Positions 24,939-34,500 of a stretch of DNA of 49,699 nucleotides are shown piece after piece. The DNA is taken from positions 1 to 49,699 of the forward strand of contig JAGSHI010000010.1 of NCBI GenBank assembly GCA_023954635.1. The letters are read 5' to 3'. Under the pieces are notes generated by a model. The model saw only the letters and a list, made by a program, of their open reading frames with translations. It was not told the origin of the DNA and made no database searches. The position numbers and the translations under genes were made by a program. Position 1 is the first letter of the stretch; each line of letters opens with the position of its first letter. This DNA comes from Bacteriovoracaceae bacterium (GTDB lineage Bacteria > Bdellovibrionota > Bacteriovoracia > Bacteriovoracales > Bacteriovoracaceae).

Positions 24939-26705
24939 TTACCAGTCCTTCCTCTGTCTATTTCTTGTGCGATCTCTTGTTGATGTATCTTGATATCTTT
25001 TCTGAAGCTGTCTATCAGTATCCATAATTTGCTTTAACATCGCCGGTATCTTTACCATTTTTCTTTTCTTTCGCAATTCTTCTTCACGTTCTTCAAGCGA
25101 CTGTTGTTTCATTTTATCTTTTTTCTTTTTTCCATCTTTTTTGTCTTTATTTTTGTCTTTTTCTTTATCTTTATCTTTTTTCTTTTTCCCATCTTTTTTG
25201 TCTTTATTCTTTTTGTCTTTTTCTTCGCCTTTAGAGCCATCTGAGCTCTTTTGGTTTTTGTCGTCGCCTTCTTGCCCTGATTTTTTCTTTTTATCTTTGT
25301 TTTTCTTATCTTTCTTTTGCTTCTGATTCTTTTTTTGCTGAAAGGCCAATAGTATATTTTTTCTTAACGTGTTTTTAAAGTCCTCAGGTAACTCGGCTAT
25401 CTCATTGAGATCTGCGTAAATTTTAGCTGCATCATTTATGTTTCCGGTTTTTAAGTAAATAGTTCCAAAATTTGCAGTTGCCAGTGGCTGATCCAAGTAA
25501 TCATTCTTTTTTAAATTTTCTTTATATATCTCTAGTGAGTGTTCATTTCTCTCATCAGTGGCTAAAAGCTCACCTAGCTTTAATTTATTAACTTGCCCAA
25601 TGCCACCCTTTTTCATTTTACTCATCAAAATTACTGTTTTCTCACTAAGTGGCTTTTCTTCTTCATCCTCATTGGCACGTACATCGTTAACATTGACGAG
25701 GAAAAGTAGGAATGCCGCCAATGGTACTGTGAATGTTTTAAACCCACCGAGTAAGTTTGCAATGATTAAAAGTATAACGGCTGGATAAACAATATATTGT
25801 GCATACACAGGCCTAGTTCGAACTAGTCCCTCATTCAGTTTTGATTTATGTATATTTCTAAAAAATGATAATATTTCTTCTGTTGGAATTGAAAATGATG
25901 TCGAAATCCAATATTTAAAATTCGATGCATCACTTCCAAGTTTTTTGATAAAGGCTTCATCTAACTTTGTAACAACGTTTTCACCTTTGAATTTTTTATA
26001 ACCATAGAATGTACCTTTAGCATTTCGTATCGGTATGGGAGCTCCCCTCGCAGTTCCAACACCAACGACTGCTAAATTTACCTTATCTGGAATCTCTAAG
26101 GAAAAGGTATTCTCATGTTCCTCACTATCTGTGAAAACAAGTACATTCCCACCGATACTTGATTCCTTACCGGCATCAACTTTAAAATATTGAAATGACT
26201 CTTTTATCGCTTGAGTAATATTCGATCCACCTTTCAACAGTTCATTTCTAGCTAAACCGGCGACACGACTATCCAACAAATCAATATCATCTGTGAATGG
26301 AACTAAACGTTTTTGAGTATCGGAAAACAGTACAACTGCAATTTGGTGACCAACTGCTTTTTTAATAAAGTGGCGGGCCAAAAGAATTGATTTTTGAAAT
26401 CTATTTGGGCGTATATCTTCTGCAGACATACTTGCACTTGAATCGATAATTACAATCGTTTTTTGATCTGGTATTTGAGACTTATGTTGCTGTTCAGGCC
26501 CTCTAAGATCCAGTATTGCAATAAAGAAGAATATAAAAGCTAGAACATAAAAAAGTTTAGAGAGTTTGTTTACAAATGATCTTTCATAAAAGAAATATTT
26601 CTTTATCCATGTAAAGTATTTCTTTTCAAACTTGAGGGTTAACCACAAGAACATTGCGAGAACAGGAATAATATATGGGAGCCATTCTAGTTTTTGAAAG
26701 TTCAA
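24939..26705 (-). CDS. batB: BatB-BatC fusion: VWA domain, TPR and lysine-rich tail
   Basis: 588 residues. Two N-terminal membrane helices (about 9-24, 51-66), then a von Willebrand A domain with MIDAS residues 'DSSASMS' (from Asp88), Thr in 'GGSNITQAI' and Asp in 'FTDSEEHE'. Two membrane helices follow (about 305-345), then TPR units ('LGELLATDERNEHSLEIYKENL', 'NFGTIYLKTGNINDAAKIYADL', split) and a long Lys/Asp-rich low-complexity region with a duplicated 'KDKKDGKKKKDK' segment. Elsewhere the TPR/Lys-rich part is the separate BatC protein, so this looks like a BatB-BatC fusion. It overlaps batA by four bases. Confidence 0.88.
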   Translation of the reverse strand: MNFQKLEWLPYIIPVLAMFLWLTLKFEKKYFTWIKKYFFYERSFVNKLSKLFYVLAFIFFFIAILDLRGPEQQHKSQIPDQKTIVIIDSSASMSAEDIRPNRFQKSILLARHFIKKAVGHQIAVVLFSDTQKRLVPFTDDIDLLDSRVAGLARNELLKGGSNITQAIKESFQYFKVDAGKESSIGGNVLVFTDSEEHENTFSLEIPDKVNLAVVGVGTARGAPIPIRNAKGTFYGYKKFKGENVVTKLDEAFIKKLGSDASNFKYWISTSFSIPTEEILSFFRNIHKSKLNEGLVRTRPVYAQYIVYPAVILLIIANLLGGFKTFTVPLAAFLLFLVNVNDVRANEDEEEKPLSEKTVILMSKMKKGGIGQVNKLKLGELLATDERNEHSLEIYKENLKKNDYLDQPLATANFGTIYLKTGNINDAAKIYADLNEIAELPEDFKNTLRKNILLAFQQKKNQKQKKDKKNKDKKKKSGQEGDDKNQKSSDGSKGEEKDKKNKDKKDGKKKKDKDKEKDKNKDKKDGKKKKDKMKQQSLEEREEELRKKRKMVKIPAMLKQIMDTDRQLQKRYQDTSTRDRTRNRQRKDW

Positions 26706-27676
26706 ATGGCCTCCTTAAGAAGATACTTTCTTAAGAGCTCGGCAAGAACCAGCCCAAAGAGACCATAAAGAAAAAATTGTAAATACATCTCTTTATATAT
26801 AATTCGACTTGAAGCTTTAATCTCTGTTCTTTCTAATTTTTCAATTTCTAATAATACATTTTTAAGAGCTTCATCATTTTGGGCCAAGTAATATTTAGCC
26901 CCTGTAATAGATGCTATTTGTCCAAGAGTTTTCGTATCAATACTTCCTCCAGGAATTGTTTGATATTGTTTTTTCCCAAACAGTGTTCTTCCAACTGGTA
27001 TTCTTGCATCTTCACGTCCACCCATTCCAATTGTATATACTTTAATTCCTTGTTCTTTTGCTTCTTGTGCAGCCTGAAGAGGAGTCATACTACCCACATT
27101 ACTCACCCCATCAGTTAATAGAATAATTACTTTATTTTCAGCAAGAGACTGTGCGCCTCTTGCAACTGCCAGAGCTATAGCATCACCGATATTTGTACCG
27201 CTTCCCAGGAAGCCTACATTTATCTCAGTAATGATTTGTTCTATTAGCTTCAAGTCAGTAGAGAGAGGAAGTAATGTAAATGCCTTCTCTGAAAACATAA
27301 TTATTCCAATTCTATCTTTAGGTCTAAGCTTTACAAATTCACTAATTTTACTTTTTGCAGCTTCTAAACGATTAGGCTTAAAATCTTCCGCCAACATAGA
27401 CTTAGAAACATCTACGACGAAGAATATATCATTCACCTCAATATTATTCTCAGATAGACCCAATGGCTTTCTAGGTTGTCCCATACTAAAAGAAATTAGT
27501 AGCCATGCCACTAGCCCTATAATGAATACGACAGCACGCATTAGGTTTCTCTTTCCGATAGAAAGATTTTTTGGCAAGAATACCTGAGCTTTTTTTCCAA
27601 TTTTGAAAAAGCTAAAAGTCCATACCAACATTCCCAACAGACCCAAAAATATTCCTGAAAAGTTTCCGTAACTCAA
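26702..27676 (-). CDS. batA: Bat operon VWA protein BatA
   Basis: 324 residues: two N-terminal membrane helices (about 8-24, 46-64), a VWA domain with intact MIDAS ('VVDVSKSMLAEDFKPNR', 'SGTNIGDAI', 'LLTDGVSNVG') and a C-terminal membrane helix (about 300-318). This is the canonical BatA layout, with the metal-binding domain on the periplasmic side. It overlaps both neighbours by four bases, so the operon is tightly coupled. Likely an inner-membrane complex with BatB and BatD, assembled or remodelled by MoxR. Confidence 0.92.
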   Translation of the reverse strand: MSYGNFSGIFLGLLGMLVWTFSFFKIGKKAQVFLPKNLSIGKRNLMRAVVFIIGLVAWLLISFSMGQPRKPLGLSENNIEVNDIFFVVDVSKSMLAEDFKPNRLEAAKSKISEFVKLRPKDRIGIIMFSEKAFTLLPLSTDLKLIEQIITEINVGFLGSGTNIGDAIALAVARGAQSLAENKVIILLTDGVSNVGSMTPLQAAQEAKEQGIKVYTIGMGGREDARIPVGRTLFGKKQYQTIPGGSIDTKTLGQIASITGAKYYLAQNDEALKNVLLEIEKLERTEIKASSRIIYKEMYLQFFLYGLFGLVLAELLRKYLLKEAI

Positions 27677-28449
27677 TTAAAAATACCTCTTATATTATCA
27701 AACGTTTCCTTAACAGTTGTTGTTTCTTCTTCATCCCAGCCTTTCTTATATTGGACAGACTCCATTACTCTAAAGAACTCGACGATCGGTGGTGTCTGTA
27801 GGGTAATTAACTTTAGCCATTCCCTTTTCCGAGCATATATTATTTCAAACTCATCTCTATTGGAGGCTGAACTAAAGCGATCTCCCCAAAATTTTTTAAA
27901 TTTTTCTTTTTGTTTTTTTATTTCTGACTTTCTCATTAAGGAATAATAAATCCTTTTATAAAATGGAAGTCCCCCCAAGAGGACAAGAGCTAAAAGATAA
28001 TAGAGTAATGAAAAGCTAGTAATTTTTTCTTCTGCTTGTTCAAATACTATCAATGCCTTTTGATCTAATGTTGTTTTCTCTGATTCAAGCTCTAGTTGTA
28101 CAAAGTGTTTAACTTCACCTATCTTCCATTCCAAACTTGAACTTTGAGGTTTTGATATTAATATCATCAGTCCTTCCATGAACAAGACATCAGCATTATT
28201 TTCAGATCTACTTTTTGTGAAATCTTCTACTATATAAAAATGTTTTAAGAAGCTTTGCCCTTTTTTAATATTGAAAGCCTCATCTGATTCCAAAACTGGC
28301 CAAATTTGAATTCGGGCCCTAAACACATCACCTTCATGTATTTTTTTATTCTCTAGAGGTCTCATCTTAAAGTTCAACGGCTCACTTGATGCAACACTAA
28401 GGTTCAAAGTCGAGATCAATATGAGTGATATAAAAACTATTGTCTTCAT
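27673..28449 (-). CDS. Signal-peptide membrane protein of the Bat operon
   Basis: 258 residues with a signal peptide (MKTIVFISLILISTLNLSVA), a periplasmic beta-rich domain to about residue 145, one membrane helix (about 150-166, 'LYYLLALVLLGGLPFYK'), and a basic cytoplasmic tail. It lies exactly where many MoxR-Bat operons place a small DUF4381-type protein, between the DUF58 gene and batA. I do not recognise the sequence itself, and the role is inferred from position. Its start is adjacent to the DUF58 stop and its stop overlaps the batA start. Confidence 0.75.
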   Translation of the reverse strand: MKTIVFISLILISTLNLSVASSEPLNFKMRPLENKKIHEGDVFRARIQIWPVLESDEAFNIKKGQSFLKHFYIVEDFTKSRSENNADVLFMEGLMILISKPQSSSLEWKIGEVKHFVQLELESEKTTLDQKALIVFEQAEEKITSFSLLYYLLALVLLGGLPFYKRIYYSLMRKSEIKKQKEKFKKFWGDRFSSASNRDEFEIIYARKREWLKLITLQTPPIVEFFRVMESVQYKKGWDEEETTTVKETFDNIRGIFN

Positions 28450-29295
28450 CTACAGCATCTCCTTGATAAACTCTTCAAGGTATCTATTTTCTATTCGTAG
28501 ATTTTTTATTCTTTTATTTGTGGTTAATTCTTCATCACTTCTTTTGAGATTAAATACTCGATGTGCGCCTTTGCTCTTACCTGGAGATTCTTTTGAGTAG
28601 AGCAAAAATGGTAAGCTTTGAGCCTCATCAAGAGGTGAAATAAGTTTAAAAAGATGTATTTTCTTTTGAAACATCACTCTGTGTAATGATTCTTTATCTA
28701 GAAAATCATTAAAATCAGATAGAACAACAAGTTCTCTTTGTCGGCCCATATGTTTTAAGACTTGCCCCATCTTCTTTTTATCCTCGAGCATTTCCGGAAA
28801 ATCTTGTTTAATAATGATCTTACCTTCTGAGTCCAATATCCCATTCTTTACAAGAGTTGATATAAATATTGCAATTCCCTCTTCACCAGATTTCGATGGA
28901 ATGTTAATCACTTTGTCTGCTATAAAGAGGACGTGAACCTGATCAGATGTTTCTCTAGCAAGAATATACAAAAGACAAGTTAACTCTAGTGCGGCCTGAA
29001 GTTTACTTGTACCGTCAACCCCGTTGTACATAGTTGGACTACCATCGATAACGACAGTTATTTCAACATTTCTCTCTTCTTCAAATGTTTTAATATAAGG
29101 AGTCGCTGTTTTTGCTAATAGTTTCCAGTCTATGAAACGTACTTCATCCCCAAGTGCATACACCTGGTGTTCCTTAAATTGTAAACCTGACCCCCGGAAA
29201 TGGGACTTAAGCATACCAATTGAATAATTATTAGAATTTTTAAAAAGAGTAGCCTTAATACGGCTTACAACTTTTCTAACTTCAGTTAAATCCAT
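28450..29295 (-). CDS. DUF58 family protein of the MoxR-Bat operon
   Basis: 281 residues, cytoplasmic. It has the DUF58 core 'YALGDEVRFIDWKLLAKTATP' region followed by 'EEERNVEITVVIDGSPTM', in which the aspartate begins a degenerate VWA-like fold. DUF58 proteins nearly always follow MoxR and precede Bat VWA genes, as here: one base separates it from moxR. Precise function is unknown; it is thought to act with the AAA+ ATPase. Confidence 0.9.
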   Translation of the reverse strand: MDLTEVRKVVSRIKATLFKNSNNYSIGMLKSHFRGSGLQFKEHQVYALGDEVRFIDWKLLAKTATPYIKTFEEERNVEITVVIDGSPTMYNGVDGTSKLQAALELTCLLYILARETSDQVHVLFIADKVINIPSKSGEEGIAIFISTLVKNGILDSEGKIIIKQDFPEMLEDKKKMGQVLKHMGRQRELVVLSDFNDFLDKESLHRVMFQKKIHLFKLISPLDEAQSLPFLLYSKESPGKSKGAHRVFNLKRSDEELTTNKRIKNLRIENRYLEEFIKEML

Positions 29296-29296
29296 A

Positions 29297-30247
29297 TTAA
29301 ATAAATGTCTTCGCTATTTCTAAAGAAACTGTTCTGCTATTCATATTATCGACAGTAGCTTCGTAGGTTAAAATTATTCTATGTCCCAAAACACTTGGTA
29401 CAATTTTCAAAATATTTTCGGGTGAAACGAAATCTTTTCCATCCATAAAGGCCATATACTTTGATATTTTATAAAGCCAAATGCATGCTCTTGGAGATGC
29501 TCCAGCAAGGATAGCCCCTTTGTATTTTTCGGGAAAAGTTGGACTCTCTGGTCTTGTTGCTTGAACAATGTTTACAATTAAATCTTTAATTTTTTCATCA
29601 ACATAAATGGAATCAACAACCTCTTGAACTTGAAGTAAATCATCCGTTGATAACTCGGCTTCAAGCTCTCTTAATGGATCTCGCGACAATCCAAGAATGG
29701 ACTTCTCTGCCTTGAAGTCTGGATATTCAACAAAAACCTTCATCATAAATCTGTCCATCTGTGCTTCAGGTAAAGGATATGTCCCCTCCTGGTCTATTGG
29801 GTTTTGAGTTGCTAATACAACAAATGGACTTGAAAGTTTATGTGTCTCATCACCGATTGTTACTTGTTTTTCGGCCATAGCTTCTAGTAGAGCTGATTGT
29901 ACTTTTGCAGGAGATCTATTAATTTCATCTGCTAATAACAACTGAGTGAATATAGGTCCGAATTTCGTAGTGAACTCTTCGCTTTGTTGACTATAAATCA
30001 TAGTTCCAATCAAATCACTTGGAAGTAAATCGGGTGTAAACTGAATTCTTTTAAAGGATAAATCACATAACTTACTTAATGTATTTACGGATAATGTTTT
30101 TCCAAGACCAGGCATCCCCTCAATGAGGACGTGTCCTTCGCATATCAGCGCGGCCATAATTGCATCTAATAATTCATCCTGCCCAAATATAACTTCTTTT
30201 GCTTTATCCAGGGCAACATTAATTCTTTCTCTAAGTTCAGAACTCAT
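29297..30247 (-). CDS. moxR: MoxR family AAA+ ATPase
   Basis: 316 residues. Walker A 'EGMPGLGKT' (about 39-47), Walker B 'LLLADEINRSPAKVQ' (about 106), sensor 1 'VLATQNPIDQEGTYPLPEAQ' and sensor 2 'GASPRACIWL' are present. MoxR ATPases act as chaperone-like remodelers for VWA-domain partners, which here are the downstream BatA and BatB. First gene of the Bat series, 14 bases downstream of the RlmI-like gene, so probably expressed from the promoter at about 31.5 kb. Confidence 0.95.
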   Translation of the reverse strand: MSSELRERINVALDKAKEVIFGQDELLDAIMAALICEGHVLIEGMPGLGKTLSVNTLSKLCDLSFKRIQFTPDLLPSDLIGTMIYSQQSEEFTTKFGPIFTQLLLADEINRSPAKVQSALLEAMAEKQVTIGDETHKLSSPFVVLATQNPIDQEGTYPLPEAQMDRFMMKVFVEYPDFKAEKSILGLSRDPLRELEAELSTDDLLQVQEVVDSIYVDEKIKDLIVNIVQATRPESPTFPEKYKGAILAGASPRACIWLYKISKYMAFMDGKDFVSPENILKIVPSVLGHRIILTYEATVDNMNSRTVSLEIAKTFI

Positions 30248-30261
30248 TTAAACTCCATTTA

Positions 30262-31479
30262 CTATGTAACCTTATAGGCTAAGTACTTTATATAGTTTGT
30301 TTTACTCGTTAATGAATTTGTTGGGTGATCAACAGACTGCATACCAATATCAATTAATTCTAGTTTTACATTACTTTTTATTGCGGCCTTCGCTACAGTT
30401 TTATCAAAATCTTCAATGCTAACTGGTTGAGTACAACTTGCAGCTACAAATACTCCATTTTTGTCAATAAGGTTAAGACATTTGTGATGCAGTTTTTCAT
30501 AACCAACTATTGCCTTGTTTTTATCTTTTGGGTTTTTAATAAATGCAGGGGGGTCACTTATGATCACATCAAATTTTTTATTATTTTTTATATTCTCGTC
30601 TAAAAATTTAAACACATCTGACCTGTGAAATTCATAACGATCTATAAACCCATTCTCTTTCATATTCTTTTCAAACTCTGAACTAAAATCTGCTTGATCG
30701 ACAAACTGACATGTCTCAACACCATTTTTAAGAAGGTTACTTCCCCATGCCCCCAAATAACAAAACAGATCTAAACCTTTTTTATACTTAGTTTTTTTTC
30801 TATTTAGTAATTCAACTAACCTATTCCTGTTATCTCTATGATCAAAATAAAATCCAGTTTTCTGAAGTTTCTCATTCCTTATCGAATAAGATATGCCATT
30901 TTCTGTTGCTGAAATCCATTCATCATCGAGCTGCATCTCCTCTAAAGGTAACTCTTCGCCAATTCCAAGGTTTCGATTTCCCAGAAAGACTGTTTTATAA
31001 TCCGGATAGCTCTTCGTAAAAAAATCCATAATGACATTACGATATCTATGAATCCCCATTGTATTCATCTGTATTAGTATATGATTATTACATTTATCTA
31101 TCACTAGACCTGGTAAACTATCTGACCTACCAAAAACTAAACGACAACCCTCACTCATTAAATTAAATTCATCTCTTTTTAAGATGGCATTCTCTAATAA
31201 CTCAATAATAATTTTTCTTGCTACATTTTCTTCTATTTCATTTGTTAGATTTGAGTTCACAGACTGGATGGCCCGAAAGAGTTCGTGGTTTTTAGCAAAA
31301 GGATTTATATAACCCAAAAGTTTGTCACCACCTGTTTCATCGTCGGCCAATATCCATTCACCAGGTTGAAAACCAGTGTTCACTTTTCCAAGTTCTTTTT
31401 CACCTAATACATCATATGCGATGAGAGGTTTCTTTAATTTTTTGTTACTAACTAAAAGTGTTTTCAAATAGCCAACCAA
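30262..31479 (-). CDS. Class I SAM-dependent rRNA methyltransferase, RlmI/RlmK-like
   Basis: 405 residues. A PUA-like N-terminal domain (about 1-75, 'KVNTGFQPGEWILADDETGG') precedes an EEHEE-type middle domain ('GCRLVFGRSDSLPGLVIDKCNN') and a Rossmann methyltransferase core: SAM loop 'GLDLFCYLGAWG', 'FVDQAD', and catalytic 'ISDPPAFIKNPKDKNKAIVG'. This is the layout of the 23S rRNA m5C1962 enzyme family. The 'SCTQPVSIEDF' phrase near the end is also typical. The start is TTG; a second TTG four codons later is possible. A promoter lies about 20 bases upstream. Confidence 0.88.
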   Translation of the reverse strand: MVGYLKTLLVSNKKLKKPLIAYDVLGEKELGKVNTGFQPGEWILADDETGGDKLLGYINPFAKNHELFRAIQSVNSNLTNEIEENVARKIIIELLENAILKRDEFNLMSEGCRLVFGRSDSLPGLVIDKCNNHILIQMNTMGIHRYRNVIMDFFTKSYPDYKTVFLGNRNLGIGEELPLEEMQLDDEWISATENGISYSIRNEKLQKTGFYFDHRDNRNRLVELLNRKKTKYKKGLDLFCYLGAWGSNLLKNGVETCQFVDQADFSSEFEKNMKENGFIDRYEFHRSDVFKFLDENIKNNKKFDVIISDPPAFIKNPKDKNKAIVGYEKLHHKCLNLIDKNGVFVAASCTQPVSIEDFDKTVAKAAIKSNVKLELIDIGMQSVDHPTNSLTSKTNYIKYLAYKVT

Positions 31480-31501
31480 GTCTTTTGATGTTCAACTTAC
31501 T

Positions 31502-31529
31502 ATTATAAAGGCTTGAAAATTATGGGCAA
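31502..31529 (-). promoter_or_regulatory. Sigma-70-type promoter of the rlmI-moxR-bat operon
   Basis: Minus strand: TTGCCC (31529-31524), 16-base spacer, perfect TATAAT (31507-31502). The predicted start is near 31495, about 15 bases before the TTG. It is the only evident promoter before the tightly packed 8-kb gene series ending at aroE. Confidence 0.55.
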
Positions 31530-31557
31530 GATCTTGATACTGCTTTTTTTTAGTCAA

Positions 31558-34500
31558 CTAATCTTGTAAAGATAGATAAGGCGTAAATTCTTCGATTAAA
31601 GAGATGATGTCTTCTGTTTCATCTACGAGTATTTTAATAAGTCCTCTTCTTAAATTTGTTTTTCCATGTTCATTTTTCTCAAGGACATAAGAGCTTAGTT
31701 TGGCGAACTCATCATAATGGGTATTTGTTGTGCATTGCTCAGATCTTCCATCTTCTTGAAAGCAGTTTTCTTCTCTAGTCGTATGGTTTAAATACTGTCT
31801 AAAGGCCTCAAAGTTTATTTTTTTGCTCTCAGAAAATAAAGAAAGTTTATCTGCTAGTTCTTTAAAGCTACCCTTTTGCTTAGGCTGGTGCATTTGATAA
31901 AGAACCGAGTAAAAAGATCTTATATTTCCTTGAAAATCTTCCATTTCATCTTTCTCTGAAATAAATTCAAGTATCATCTGAATACCTGACAATTTACTTT
32001 GAGAATCTTGGCTAAAGAGAAACTTATTTAGTCCTAAAAACATTTCATTCACAATAAAGTAGTATTCACTTTTGGCCTCACTCTCAAGTCCAGTTCTAAG
32101 AAACTTTAACGGTGATGCAATGCCCTTCAACAGATCCATTCCTGTAATTTTTGAGCCATCCTCTCTCTTTGGAAACGTTTCAATTAGAACAGGATAGAGT
32201 TTCACTATTTCATCAAGATAATTAGAAATATTGAAATAATTACTTCTCACATATCTTTTATAATCAGGAGTTAAATCTTTATTTTTAGGAATCCAACTTG
32301 GGACACCAACATATGAAAAGACAACCATCATATCTGAAATAGTTCTCTCGACAAATCTCTGTTCTCCATAACTTAAGTCGGCCATAAAATCTATTATGTC
32401 TTCATGAACTAAGTTTCCATCTTTTGTTTTAGTTTTCACTAGATTATTCAATAATCTTATAGCGGACTCTTCACCACCCTTCGCAGTGAACCCTTCTAAT
32501 ATTTTCTCATTAACAAGATTAAAACTCTTATCTTCTAGGAACTCTTTTAACTCTTCGGGAGTTCTTCCGACTCTATCGCGAGTAACTCGTCCACCATTCG
32601 AGAAGGCTGATAACATCCCAAGTTCTGTTAGAATCACCCCATTATGTTTCTTAAGCTGTCTCTTCGTTTGTAGAAAAGGAATACTTATTTCTTTCCTACC
32701 GACCTTAGTTCGAACGACAGTATCTTTAGCAGAGATCTTCGAAGAGCTTCCCACCACAATACTCAAGAGACCCTTCATATAGTCTCCATATCCAAAGTCC
32801 TCGTATGCATTAGCATCATAGAGTCCATAGTATGCTTCTATAGAATTAATTCCCATACGATACTGATCTCGAGAGAAAAACTTCCCACAAAATCGTAACT
32901 TCATACAAGTTTTAAAAAGTTTACCTTTACCTGCCACTGTCTTGTTGTAATCAATCGATCTTGCAACTGAATTGTGATAATGAGCACCAAGATAGTTCAT
33001 ATCAAATCGAACTTCTCTAATAGTGACCTCAATCCTCTCCATCGTTGTCATAACTTGAAGGTAGTCTTCAGGTTCTACTTTATTTGGCCTTACACCTTCA
33101 GGATAAAAAGGTACTTGTTTTTTATTAATATCAAGAGACTTGTCAGTCAGTTTGTACATCATCTCCATAGTTTCTTTAAGGGTCATTCGTTTTAAAGTTT
33201 GTTCATCTCTATCAAATGGAACTCTTAAACCTTGATCTGGTATGGCAGATCTAACGAGTTGTCCTATACCTGTTGGGTAGTTTTTTTGGTTATTTCGAGC
33301 CAATAATTCTAAAAGCGTCTTAACCCTAGTCTTTACCTCACCTCTATCAGGGCAAGCATTATTACCGATGTTTAAATTTTGGTAATTTTCACACTGATAT
33401 TCTTTTGGTTGAACCTCATCCTTAATTGTGGTGGCCTGTACATCTTTCTTGTTTTCTATCCAAGAGTCATAGTCTTTAAGTACTTTTGAAAAAGATTTAA
33501 AGAGCTTGTTTTTATTTTCCCATTCTTTTTTTACTGCAAATTCTTTAATGATATAACTTCTATGAAAGCGACCATCATCTCTAAACTTATAGAAGTATCT
33601 ACTTAATTGACCTAAAGATTTTTCAATACCTTTAAGTAAACCTTTCTCGCCATTTAATTCGAGCTTTAAATCAAATAAGTATTTTCTTAATACACCAGTA
33701 AAATATTTAAAACCCTTTCCATCTTCTGAAAAATTATCTTGGATGGTTTTTAAAATACCAATATTAGTCCCTAACATAGCTGGAGACATTATCCCCACCT
33801 CATCAAACAGTCCCTTAGACTCCTCTCCTCGAGAACGCTTAGAGTGATAGTCCTTATCTATGGCATCAAGCCAAGAAAACATTCTAATTGTAATTTCATG
33901 TTTTTTAACTTCTTTACACTTTCTTGGTAGGTTTCTAACTAATGAATAAAATGTTTCATCTGGGTTAGATAGTTTCTTAATACACTCAACGATATTTCCG
34001 GTGGGTACACCAGTTGAAATCCAGTCGTACTCAAAAGGTGTTTTTCTTGCAGCTCTGACATAATCATCGACATAATCGACTTCAAAATTTGCGAGGCCTG
34101 GACCATTGATCAAAGCCCCTCTGGATATAACCTGAATAGTTCTTAGGATTTGATCACGACTAAAAAAACCTTTAAAGTCCGAGAGTACCCTTTTACCCGA
34201 AAGCTGAGTAACAATTGTGCGAATTGATTCATAAGTCTTATCAAGGGCCTCATCCGAACCAGCAACTTCTTTAGAGATACTGTCAATAACGCCTGGTAAC
34301 TCATTAAGCATTTTAGAGTAGAAATTGAAGAGTGCAACATAGTTTGTCTCATCATCTAAGTGTCTATCAATAAACTTAAAGAGAAAGTTTCTTTCTTCTT
34401 GAGTCCAAAAATTCCATATTGATGCGAGGGCCTTAAACTGACTTTCGTTTTCATCTTCCATTAGAGTTAAGGCAATAGCTCCAACTTGAGAATATATATT

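Noticed and set aside
25080-25330. Low-complexity repeat opposite the Bat operon, as a possible tandem repeat or CRISPR-like array
   Set aside because: It is the degenerate codon pattern of the Lys/Asp-rich tail of the BatB-BatC fusion, with no regular unit or spacer.
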